The notes under the pieces were generated by a model that did no database searches, was not told the DNA's origin, and worked only from the letters and a program-made list of their open reading frames with translations. A program made the position numbers and the translations under genes. This document shows positions 1-7,098 of a stretch of DNA of 7,277 bases, piece after piece. The DNA lies in contig JAAFHQ010000299.1 in assembly GCA_013298445.1 (NCBI GenBank), forward strand, positions 1 through 7,277, given 5' to 3'. Every line of letters starts with the position of its first letter. Position 1 is the first letter of the stretch. The DNA is from Chitinophagales bacterium (GTDB taxonomy: Bacteria > Bacteroidota > Bacteroidia > Chitinophagales > Saprospiraceae).

Positions 1-636
1 AGCACCAGCAATGAGCCAAAACCTCCCTTCTTCATTTTTCAACACAGGCAACAATGCTTTGTAATTCTTCTTCGGATGAATTCCAATTGAAAAAAAGAAG
101 GGCTCTTTCAATGGCCATTCAGCCCTGCAATTCCGCTCTCCAAATTCTTCAATATTATTCCCATTGTAAACCACAGTTTGCCGAGTGTGATTTGAGATAT
201 TAAAATGTTGATTTACTTGAGATCGAACAAACCCTGAAACGTAAGTAATCACGGATGAACGATCTATTTTCCATTGCAATCGATTGATTTTATTCCTTTT
301 TTTTAACGCACCGTAGTCTTCTCGCTCAAGAAAATTAAGGTCATGAACGGTAAGCACAGTTTTCATTCTTGTAGCCGGCCACCAGGCTGAATCCTGATGC
401 GTAGAATGCCACAAATCTGCCCCGTTATTTACCCCCAACCACCGCTCCCACATCAATACGGTACGATACTGAACCTCAGCGCCCCAATAGCCAATAGAAT
501 TGGCATTCAACAAAAACTCCAACTCAACCTCACAAACCTTTTTCTGCAACAAAGCATTTCCCAGATGATGACAAAATTGCCCCAAACCAGAATAAGGAGT
601 TCGGATACGCTCCATATCAATAAGGACTTTTGCCAT
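1..636 (-). CDS. GT4-family (group 1) glycosyltransferase, N-terminal part, cut by window edge
   Basis: This is an open frame of 212 codons from an ATG at 636, running off the window at position 1, so the C-terminal half is not seen. The visible part looks like the N-lobe and hinge of a GT-B fold enzyme that moves a sugar from a nucleotide-sugar. It shows a first beta strand (VLIDMERI, residues 4-11), a glycine loop (SGLGQ, 16-20), a conserved VHDL (97-100), a hinge-like VYNGN (156-160) and the start of the donor lobe (FFSIGIHPKKNYKALL, 181-196), a pattern common in GT4 enzymes. No signal peptide or membrane segment is visible. The start lies 5 bp after the murG stop, with an A/T-rich leader and no clear ribosome site, so it is probably co-transcribed with the operon. 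The acceptor and product are unknown. Lipopolysaccharide, capsule or other envelope glycan synthesis is possible. It is not a second MurG, since the GGGTGGH motif is absent. Confidence 0.85.
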   Translation of the reverse strand, partial: MAKVLIDMERIRTPYSGLGQFCHHLGNALLQKKVCEVELEFLLNANSIGYWGAEVQYRTVLMWERWLGVNNGADLWHSTHQDSAWWPATRMKTVLTVHDLNFLEREDYGALKKRNKINRLQWKIDRSSVITYVSGFVRSQVNQHFNISNHTRQTVVYNGNNIEEFGERNCRAEWPLKEPFFFSIGIHPKKNYKALLPVLKNEEGRFWLIAGA

Positions 637-641
637 AAATA

Positions 642-1769
642 TTATTTTTCGATAATATAAAGGACCACATCCGCAATCGCCCTTGCAGCATCTGGTTTCC
701 CCAAAGGACGAATATTTTCGCTAAGGCTAAATGACAATGCTTCATTATCTAAAATCATAAACGCCTCAGGTAACATTTTCTCAATCGCCTCCGAATCCTT
801 GACACATCTGGCAGCCCCTATTTGAGACAATGCCAATGCATTTTTTGACTGATGGTCCTCCGCAACGTTGGGTGAAGGCACTAACACAGCAGGTTTACCA
901 ATCAAGCACAGTTCGCTAATAGTTAAAGCACCAGCCCTGGCAACCACAACATCAGCCGCGGCGTAAGCCAGATCCACTCGATCAACAAATGGAAGTATTT
1001 TTACATTCGGCAGAAGTGCAGCACCTGATGTTTTATCTTGTTCGTAGTACACCTTACCACATTGCCACAAGAATTGAAAACGACTACGTTCATCTTCATT
1101 CAATTTCAATAACCCTTCTTTTAAAGCCGTATTCAAGGTTTTAGCCCCAAGACTTCCACCTGTAATAAATATTGTTTTTTTGCCAGAATTCAATTGAAAG
1201 TGCTCGATTCCAGCGGCACGTTTGTTGCTAAGGTCTAAAATATCTTGCCGAACTGGATTGCCGGTGTACTCGAGTTTATCAGCAGGAAACCACTGCCCCA
1301 TTTGGTCATACGCAACACAAATTTTTGTAGCGTTTTTCGAGAGCAACCTGTTCGTCACACCCGGAAACGAGTTCTGTTCTTGAATCAAGGTCGGAACCCC
1401 TAATTGCTGCGCTACCCTCATTACTGGACCCGAAGCGTAGCCTCCAGTACCAATCACAATATCAGGCACAAAATCTTTGACAATTCTTTTAGCCTTTTGT
1501 GTACTCTGATACAGTTTAAAGGGAAATTTCAAATTCCGTTTTAAACTTGTCCATGAGAGCCCACGCTGAAATCCAACAATACTTAACCCGATGATTTCGT
1601 AACCCGATTGAGGCACCCGCTCCATCTCCATTTTACTTTCAGCACCTACAAATAAAAATTGCGTATCTGGGCGTTGCTGTTTAATGGCATCAGCAATTGC
1701 GATAGCAGGGAACACATGTCCTCCTGTACCTCCACCAGTTAGCATTATTCTTAATGGCCCAGTCTTCAT
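642..1769 (-). CDS. murG: MurG, UDP-GlcNAc:lipid I N-acetylglucosaminyltransferase
   Basis: MurG transfers GlcNAc from UDP-GlcNAc to lipid I, making lipid II on the cytoplasmic face of the membrane. The 375-residue product has the usual family length. The N-lobe carries the glycine-rich GGGTGGHVFP (residues 12-21), followed by GTGGYASGP (107-115) and EQN (131-133). The donor-binding C-lobe opens with GGSLGA (204-209) and contains RAGALTISE (278-286), then the EDHQSKNA stretch (303-310) that matches the family's uracil/ribose-binding region. The ATG overlaps the ftsW stop as ATGA (1766-1769), which suggests translational coupling. It sits directly before the first glycine loop, so no other start is needed. 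The gene ends 5 bp before a GT4-type glycosyltransferase gene. All key motifs are present and nothing looks damaged. Confidence 0.98.
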   Translation of the reverse strand: MKTGPLRIMLTGGGTGGHVFPAIAIADAIKQQRPDTQFLFVGAESKMEMERVPQSGYEIIGLSIVGFQRGLSWTSLKRNLKFPFKLYQSTQKAKRIVKDFVPDIVIGTGGYASGPVMRVAQQLGVPTLIQEQNSFPGVTNRLLSKNATKICVAYDQMGQWFPADKLEYTGNPVRQDILDLSNKRAAGIEHFQLNSGKKTIFITGGSLGAKTLNTALKEGLLKLNEDERSRFQFLWQCGKVYYEQDKTSGAALLPNVKILPFVDRVDLAYAAADVVVARAGALTISELCLIGKPAVLVPSPNVAEDHQSKNALALSQIGAARCVKDSEAIEKMLPEAFMILDNEALSFSLSENIRPLGKPDAARAIADVVLYIIEK

Positions 1770-2896
1770 GGCTCTAATGTTTCAATGTATTTAGAAACGC
1801 TCAGGATTATCCCTAAAGCAATTGATGTAAAAATAATACTAGTCCCCCCCATTGAGATCATTGGCAATGTCAAACCTGTAGAAGGCACTAAGTGCACAGA
1901 TACAGCCATATTTGCAAGCGCTTGAATAGTCAAACTCAAACTCAAGCCAATTGCTAGAAATGCGCCGAATGCCTTGGGGCTTTTCGTAACTAAAACTACT
2001 GTACGAAAGAAAAGCATACAATACAAAATAAGTATAGATAATCCGCCTATCAGTCCATATTCTTCACAAATTAGAGGATATATAAAATCAGCATACACAT
2101 AGGGCAAAAAATTTCGACTTATTGAATTACCCGGCCCAACCCCAACGACTCCACCATTAGCGATTGCAATTTTGGCTTGCTGGACTTGATATCCACCATC
2201 TTCGTTGTAGATGTAATCCTTAACCCGTGAAACCCAGGTTTCAACGCGCACTAATTCTGGAAAAAATTCACCCACGACGAGCAGCCCCGCAAAAACTACT
2301 ACTCCCAACAGAACCAAAAGAAAAATAAATCGAGGCCTTACCCGACCAATAAACATCAATGCAATACACGTCACAAACAACACCATCGAAGTCGACAAAT
2401 TTGCCGGTGCAATCAACCCACACACTGCCAGCACGGGAACAATAATGGGCACAAAGGCATCTTTCCAACTTGAAATGTATTCTTGCTTACGAGTCAATTC
2501 TCGCGCCACGTAAATGATCAATACAATCTTTGCGAATTCCGAGGGCTGAAAACTAATGCCCCCAATACTGATCCAGCGGGCCGCGTCATTGATCCTAACC
2601 CCAAAAATTAGAGTAAGAAACAACAATGGGATAACGGCAAGTAGCAGAAATGGAGCCAACTTGTTGTATCGCTGGTAATGCATCAAATGGCACAAATAGA
2701 TCAAAAACAGGCCAAAACCGAGCCTTACCACGTGGGTAATCAGGAAAATTGTAGTGTCCCCATTCTTAGACTTCCATGCCAACGAGCCTGTAGCCGAATA
2801 CACTGCCAATATGCTTGCAAAGCACATCAGCGCAATCAGCATCCAGATGGTGCGATCGCCACGCAATTCAGCAGCAATTTTATTGGCAAAAGACAT
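1766..2896 (-). CDS. ftsW: FtsW, SEDS-family septal peptidoglycan polymerase
   Basis: FtsW is a polytopic inner-membrane SEDS protein that polymerises lipid II into glycan strands at the division site, together with its class B PBP partner. The 376-residue product shows about ten hydrophobic segments (the first near residues 17-34, the last near 345-367). Family motifs are QPSEFAK (117-123), the extracellular-loop stretch with YADFIYP, in which D270 matches the aspartate essential in SEDS enzymes, and the C-terminal signature from N329-M330 to PSTGLTLPMISMGGTS (338-353). RodA, the elongation paralogue, has the same fold. FtsW is preferred because of the dcw setting with murD, murG and an FtsI-type gene upstream. 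The ATG lies 1 bp after the murD stop, and the TGA overlaps the murG start. With such spacing, expression must depend on upstream transcription. Confidence 0.95.
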   Translation of the reverse strand: MSFANKIAAELRGDRTIWMLIALMCFASILAVYSATGSLAWKSKNGDTTIFLITHVVRLGFGLFLIYLCHLMHYQRYNKLAPFLLLAVIPLLFLTLIFGVRINDAARWISIGGISFQPSEFAKIVLIIYVARELTRKQEYISSWKDAFVPIIVPVLAVCGLIAPANLSTSMVLFVTCIALMFIGRVRPRFIFLLVLLGVVVFAGLLVVGEFFPELVRVETWVSRVKDYIYNEDGGYQVQQAKIAIANGGVVGVGPGNSISRNFLPYVYADFIYPLICEEYGLIGGLSILILYCMLFFRTVVLVTKSPKAFGAFLAIGLSLSLTIQALANMAVSVHLVPSTGLTLPMISMGGTSIIFTSIALGIILSVSKYIETLEP

Positions 2897-2897
2897 T

Positions 2898-4259
2898 TTA
2901 AATAATTTTATTGGATCGCTTAGAGTTCAGAGCCAAAACTGATTTTTTGAATTGATCTCCTCGGTCTTCGTAGTTTTTAAACAAATCAAAACTTGCACAC
3001 GCCGGGCTCAACAAAACAACATCCTCAGCCTGAGCAAAGTCATTGGCCAATCGCACGGCCTCATCTGCACTTTTTGCCTCTACCATTGGCAAGCCAAAAG
3101 GCTCGAAAGTTTTGAACAACTTGACATTATCAATCCCCATACAAACAATCGCCTTTACATTTTTCTCTATAAAAGGGAAAAGTGGCGTGTAGTCATTCCC
3201 TTTATCGGTACCACCAACGATCCAGACTGTAGGCTTATCCATTGCCTGTAAAGCATAAAAAACAGAGTCTACATTAGTGGCCTTAGAGTCATTGATAAAA
3301 AGTACGCCATTGATTTCAGCCACCCTCTCCAAACGATGCGGGGGAGGTATAAATGAATAAATAGCCTCTTCAATTTCTTCGGCACTCACCCCTACTTCCA
3401 GTGCAGCACGAATGGCGCAGGCAGCATTAAACATATTATGTGGCCCTTTCAAGGCAGAACTACTCAAATCAAATGAATAATCCGCCACCCGAACATAACC
3501 ATCCACCAAATCCGCACTACCCACTTCGTATTTTTCACATTGCACACTGTCGGGGGTAGCACTCAGGTAGTTTTGAATATTTACATCATTCGCATTCGTG
3601 ATCATGAGGTCACTGCCTCGCTGATTCATCGTAATTCGAAACTTTGACTTGATATAGTTTTCTAATTTGTACTCATACCGATCCAAATGATCCGGCGTAA
3701 TATTTAAAAGAAGTGACACATTAGGCCTAAATGCCTGAATATCATCCAGTTGAAAACTACTTACTTCAAGTACAAAGTGCCGTTCTGGCTCCAGATGATT
3801 GTGCTCCAAATCTTCAGCAACCATCTCGGCAAACGATTTTCCTACATTCCCTCCCATCCTTACATTCAACCCAGCATGCTTTAAAATATGATAAAGCAGG
3901 TAGGTAGTGGTCGTTTTTCCATTCGAGCCTGTAATTGCTAAAATCTTGCTAGATCCAACAAACTGAGCACCCAACTCAATTTCACCAATTACCGGAATAT
4001 TTTTTTTCCGAATAGCCTGCATTACAGGGCTCTTCTCTGGAATACCCGGACTTTTTATGATTTCATCTGCACTCAATATGCGCTCCAATGAATGCCCATT
4101 TTCTTCGTATTCAATGCCGTGTTTTTCCAGGTCCGATTTAAACACTGGCAAGAGTGCATTCTTGTCGGATACAAATACCGTGTACCCCACCTGTTTGGCC
4201 AGGATGGCTGCACCTACTCCCGATTCTCCGGAGCCTAGTACTACGATATTTTTTTTCAT
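2898..4259 (-). CDS. murD: MurD, UDP-MurNAc-L-alanine:D-glutamate ligase
   Basis: MurD is the cytoplasmic ATP-dependent ligase that adds D-glutamate to UDP-MurNAc-L-Ala. The 453 residues fit the family. Domain 1 is a Rossmann-like UDP-binding fold starting VVLGSGESG (6-14). The central ATPase domain has the P-loop GSNGKTTT (111-118), EVSSFQL (165-171), NITPDHLDR (186-194) and YIKSKFRI (202-209), where K206 matches the lysine that is carbamylated in Mur ligases. The C-terminal domain begins near HRLE (308-311), followed by NDSKATN (323-329) and LSPACASFD (417-425), a strong MurD-specific signature. The start is 7 bp after mraY and the stop is 1 bp before ftsW. Two runs of eight A lie inside the reading frame, at codons 2-4 and 85-87. 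The frame is intact across both. Confidence 0.98.
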   Translation of the reverse strand: MKKNIVVLGSGESGVGAAILAKQVGYTVFVSDKNALLPVFKSDLEKHGIEYEENGHSLERILSADEIIKSPGIPEKSPVMQAIRKKNIPVIGEIELGAQFVGSSKILAITGSNGKTTTTYLLYHILKHAGLNVRMGGNVGKSFAEMVAEDLEHNHLEPERHFVLEVSSFQLDDIQAFRPNVSLLLNITPDHLDRYEYKLENYIKSKFRITMNQRGSDLMITNANDVNIQNYLSATPDSVQCEKYEVGSADLVDGYVRVADYSFDLSSSALKGPHNMFNAACAIRAALEVGVSAEEIEEAIYSFIPPPHRLERVAEINGVLFINDSKATNVDSVFYALQAMDKPTVWIVGGTDKGNDYTPLFPFIEKNVKAIVCMGIDNVKLFKTFEPFGLPMVEAKSADEAVRLANDFAQAEDVVLLSPACASFDLFKNYEDRGDQFKKSVLALNSKRSNKII

Positions 4260-4266
4260 AATATGA

Positions 4267-5511
4267 TTAGCGAATTTTAAGCGTAATCAAAGTCACTAAT
4301 GCCAAGAAGATCTGTACAATCCAAAAACGAACAACGATGCTCACCTCATGCAACCCGGCTTTCTGAAAATGGTGATGGAGTGGAGCCATCTTAAAAAGTC
4401 GTCGCCCCTCTCCGTATTTCTTTTTCGTGTATTTGAAATACCAGACCTGAAGAATTACGGACAAGGTTTCAATGAAGAAAATTCCACACAATGCCGGAAT
4501 CAACAACTCTTTCCTGATCACAATGGCCAATGTGGCAATCATGCCTCCCAACATCAAACTACCCGTATCACCCATAAAAACACGCGCCGGAAAGACATTG
4601 TGCCATAAAAACCCAATACATCCCCCTAAGAGGCAAGCAATAAACACCACCAATTCACCCGACTGAGGGATGTACAAAATATTCAGATACTCCGCCGCTT
4701 TAGAGTTGCCGCTTACATAAGCCAGAATACCCAGCACTGCAATTACAATTGCAGATGTGCCTGCAGCCAAACCGTCCAGCCCATCGGTAAGATTGGCGCC
4801 ATTCGAAACCGCAGTTACCACCACAATAGTCATTACAATAAAAAACAGCCACACAAAATCCTTTGCATTATCACCCAAGAAACGCGAATAATCCAACTCA
4901 TTGTTCTTGAAAAACGGAACATTGGTAATTGGCGCTTTCACGTGCACGTAAGTCAAAGACGGGGCTTTTTTGCCCATTGTGTGAATCTCCCTAACTACTT
5001 CGTACCCGTAGGCTTGGGCTGCAGCAGGTGTCATCCGCACTACCACTTCTTTATTCAAAAGCATCGTCAAACCCACAATTAACCCTAAACCAACTTGGCC
5101 AGCAATCTTAAACTTACCCTTCAATCCCTGTTTGTCTTTTTTAAAGACTTTGATGTAATCATCGGCAAAACCAATTGCCGAAAGCCAGGTAATTGCCAAC
5201 AGCATCAACAAGATGTACACATTGTCCAGGCGCGCCATTAGCAGACAAGGAATTACCGTGGCCATGATGATAATTACCCCCCCCATTGTCGGCGTGCCGG
5301 CTTTCTGATTCTGCCCCGCTAAGCCCAAATCACGCACAGTCTCCCCAATTTGAAGTTTGCGCAAAAACGCAATAATTCTACCTCCAAAAATCACACTAAT
5401 TACCAACGACAATACCATCGCCATACCCGCCCGAAACGAGATGTACTGAAACAGACGCGCTCCAGGAAAATGGTAATGATTGTACAAGTAGTCAAAAAGG
5501 TGATACAACAT
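4267..5511 (-). CDS. mraY: MraY, phospho-N-acetylmuramoyl-pentapeptide transferase
   Basis: MraY is an integral membrane enzyme that transfers phospho-MurNAc-pentapeptide from UDP to undecaprenyl phosphate, giving lipid I. The Mg-dependent catalytic motifs are all visible: FADDYIK (115-121, D117/D118), NLTDGLDGLA (240-249, with D243 and D246), FMGDTGS (312-318) and the cytoplasmic PLHHHFQKAG (377-386). About ten membrane segments can be seen. At 414 residues it is some 50 longer than the roughly 360-residue enterobacterial form. The extra length falls mainly between the segment ending near residue 152 and the one starting near 218, a polar stretch I recall as typical of Bacteroidota MraY. The ATG at 5511 begins MLYHLFDYL, a normal N-terminus. 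The gene follows a 117-bp gap after murE, the only sizeable gap in the operon, and precedes murD by 7 bp. Confidence 0.98.
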   Translation of the reverse strand: MLYHLFDYLYNHYHFPGARLFQYISFRAGMAMVLSLVISVIFGGRIIAFLRKLQIGETVRDLGLAGQNQKAGTPTMGGVIIIMATVIPCLLMARLDNVYILLMLLAITWLSAIGFADDYIKVFKKDKQGLKGKFKIAGQVGLGLIVGLTMLLNKEVVVRMTPAAAQAYGYEVVREIHTMGKKAPSLTYVHVKAPITNVPFFKNNELDYSRFLGDNAKDFVWLFFIVMTIVVVTAVSNGANLTDGLDGLAAGTSAIVIAVLGILAYVSGNSKAAEYLNILYIPQSGELVVFIACLLGGCIGFLWHNVFPARVFMGDTGSLMLGGMIATLAIVIRKELLIPALCGIFFIETLSVILQVWYFKYTKKKYGEGRRLFKMAPLHHHFQKAGLHEVSIVVRFWIVQIFLALVTLITLKIR

Positions 5512-5628
5512 TGTGTTGGCTTTACATTTATTCTATTGTCGCATTTTTTCAAAATTTGTTGCAGAAGTATTTTTCAACCCTTCTGCAACTTTCAACTGAT
5601 TTTCAAAATAATAGTAGTCCCTCCACTA
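5512..5628 (-). promoter_or_regulatory. murE-mraY intercistronic leader with two hairpins
   Basis: This 117-bp stretch is the only long gap between genes in the window; the others are 15, 7, 1 and 5 bp plus one 4-bp overlap. It is very A/T rich and holds a 10-bp perfect inverted repeat and most of a second hairpin that begins inside the end of murE. I find no clean match to the Bacteroidota promoter form (TTTG, about 19 bp, TAnnTTTG). The nearest is an imperfect AAATTTTG at 5550-5557 on the minus strand, with a GTTG 17 bp upstream. A role in attenuation, transcript processing or internal initiation before mraY is inference. No remnant of murF, which sits here in enterobacteria, is visible. 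Confidence 0.4.
5558..5589 (-). other. Perfect 10-bp inverted repeat (hairpin) upstream of mraY
   Basis: On the minus strand GTTGCAGAAG (5589-5580) is followed by a 12-base loop and by its exact complement CTTCTGCAAC (5567-5558). All ten pairs are Watson-Crick, five of them G-C. No run of T follows directly (the next bases are AAATTTTG), so it is a poor fit to a standard intrinsic terminator. It may be an RNA structure in the leader of mraY, an RNase-sensitive processing hairpin, or a protein-binding palindrome in DNA. Confidence 0.55.
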
Positions 5629-5632
5629 TTAT
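5608..5632 (-). terminator. A/T-rich hairpin spanning the murE stop codon; possible weak terminator or attenuator
   Basis: On the minus strand ATAATAGT (5632-5625) pairs exactly with ACTATTAT (5615-5608). A G·U and a G-C pair extend the stem to ten with the loop AGGGA. The murE TAA (5631-5629) lies in the 5' arm, and a short T run (TTTG) follows the 3' arm. The stem is mostly A-U, so real termination would be weak. Ribosomes finishing murE would open the hairpin, so partial attenuation tied to translation is conceivable, but this is inference. Confidence 0.3.
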
Positions 5633-7083
5633 GTCTTTAAAGATTTCTCTAAAATTTCTTTGTCATCAAAATCAATCTTCACTCCATTTATTTCTTGATA
5701 TTTTTCATGGCCTTTGCCTGCTACCAAAATCACGTCGCCTGACTTAGCCATTCTTGCTGCGGTTCTGATCGCTTGTTCTCTATTTTCAATGATGAGCGTC
5801 TTTTGTGACAGGGCTTCATCCAGTCCGGCTTCCATTTCTTTCAAAATATCAACCGGTTTTTCAGTGCGAGGATTGTCGCTCGTCAAAATGGCCTGATCAC
5901 TCAACTGGACCGCAATCCGAGCCATCACCGGGCGTTTGGTTTTGTCCCGGTCGCCACCACAACCCACTACCACCAGGACTCTATTCCCCGGCTTCCGAAG
6001 TTGCCCAATTGTCTTCAAAACCTGCTCCAGCGCATCAGGTGTGTGGGCGTAGTCGACAATACCCACAACCCCTCTTTCTGTAAGGTAATCAAAGCGCCCC
6101 TCTGCTCCTTTCAGGTTACTTACGACCGTAAGCGCCTGCGCTTTTTCTACCCCTAACTCTCTCGCTACACCGTACACTGCCAACAAATTGTAGGCATTAA
6201 ACTCTCCAATCAATCGCGCGTGCAATTCCTCGTCATCCATTCGTAAGTGCAAACCCGACAATCCATTATCCAGTATTTTGGCTTTGTAACTGGCCGGCTT
6301 CTTCAAACCGTAAGTCCGCGTACGCGCACCGGTATTTTGCAACATGAATTGCCCGTTGCGGTCGTCAATGTTGGTCAATGCAAAAGCAGTGGTAGGCAAT
6401 TGGTCAAACAACATTTTTTTGGCATCCCGGTAATTGGCAAACGTGCCGTGGTAATCCAAATGGTCGTGGGTCAGGTTCGTAAACACCGCACCCGCAAACA
6501 CACAACCCGCAATCCGCTGCTGGTGGATGGCGTGGCTACTCGTTTCAATAAACACGTAGGCGCAACCCCCATCCCGCATTTCACCCAACAAGGCCTGCAA
6601 TTGCAATACGTCCGGTGTGGTGTGGGTACTCGGAATCACGTGCTCTCCAATCCGATTCTCAACGGTACCAATCAATCCACATTTGTATCCCAACGTTGTA
6701 AAAAACTGCCACAACAGGGTCGTCACAGTCGTTTTTCCATTCGTTCCAGTCACCGCAACCAGACTCATTTCTTTGCTCGGGTGGCCATTAAAGGCCGCCG
6801 CCAATTGCCCAATCGCCAATGCACTGTCAGCAACTTCCACGTACGTTACCTCTGACTTAGGTTCCTCAATGGACTCTTCCGACACAATCACCGACGCCCC
6901 TTTTCCAATGGCATTTTTTATAAAATCGTGTCCATCCACCGCCACTCCGCGCACAGCAGCAAACAACACGCCGCCCTCCCCTACCCTGCGGCTGTCGACC
7001 TGCAAGGCACTGATCGCAACATCCTGATTACCAGTCACCTGGCGGACGCCCGACACGGAGCGGAGTAATTCTTTTAAGAGCAC
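5629..7083 (-). CDS. murE: MurE, UDP-MurNAc-L-Ala-D-Glu:meso-diaminopimelate ligase
   Basis: MurE is the cytoplasmic ATP-dependent ligase that adds the third residue to the muropeptide stem. The DNPR motif (residues 403-406) marks the meso-diaminopimelate-specific type rather than the lysine type. Other motifs: DSRRV (30-34), the P-loop GTNGKTT (113-119), THTTPD (153-158), ETSSHA (180-185), HDHLDYHGTF (206-215), YRDAKKMLF (218-226, K222 matching the carbamylated lysine), RFD (330-332), DYAHTPDAL (344-352) and GKGHE (456-460). At 484 residues the length is normal. The start is GTG at 7083: in-frame TAA TAA and TAG codons lie just upstream, and the encoded (M)LLKELLRSV fits the family N-terminus. 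No Shine-Dalgarno sequence is seen in the A/T-rich leader. The gene begins 15 bp after the PBP stop. G+C is high in its first half and falls sharply at its 3' end. Confidence 0.98.
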   Translation of the reverse strand: MLLKELLRSVSGVRQVTGNQDVAISALQVDSRRVGEGGVLFAAVRGVAVDGHDFIKNAIGKGASVIVSEESIEEPKSEVTYVEVADSALAIGQLAAAFNGHPSKEMSLVAVTGTNGKTTVTTLLWQFFTTLGYKCGLIGTVENRIGEHVIPSTHTTPDVLQLQALLGEMRDGGCAYVFIETSSHAIHQQRIAGCVFAGAVFTNLTHDHLDYHGTFANYRDAKKMLFDQLPTTAFALTNIDDRNGQFMLQNTGARTRTYGLKKPASYKAKILDNGLSGLHLRMDDEELHARLIGEFNAYNLLAVYGVARELGVEKAQALTVVSNLKGAEGRFDYLTERGVVGIVDYAHTPDALEQVLKTIGQLRKPGNRVLVVVGCGGDRDKTKRPVMARIAVQLSDQAILTSDNPRTEKPVDILKEMEAGLDEALSQKTLIIENREQAIRTAARMAKSGDVILVAGKGHEKYQEINGVKIDFDDKEILEKSLKT

Positions 7084-7098
7084 GTTTTATTAAAAATT

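Noticed and set aside
1..636. A duplicate of murG after murG
   Set aside because: The visible N-lobe lacks GGGTGGH, GTGGYASGP and EQN, and its VHDL and VYNGN pattern belongs to GT4-type enzymes.
397..660. An 87-codon plus-strand open frame
   Set aside because: It is antisense to the glycosyltransferase coding region, and its translation shows no domain or known pattern. The minus-strand frame explains this DNA.
3992..4010. Short inverted repeat CGGAA/TTCCG around the A8 tract in murD
   Set aside because: The arms are only 5 bp and lie within conserved coding sequence. The match is expected by chance.
5512..5628. A decayed murF between murE and mraY
   Set aside because: The gap is only 117 bp, very A/T rich, and no frame shows Mur ligase motifs. 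Absence of murF at this place is usual for Bacteroidota, where it lies elsewhere.
6247..6855. A 202-codon open frame on the plus strand opposite murE
   Set aside because: It lies wholly antisense to a strongly conserved Mur ligase in its G+C-rich half, where stop codons are scarce. Its translation is rich in R, Q, H and T with no recognisable domain.
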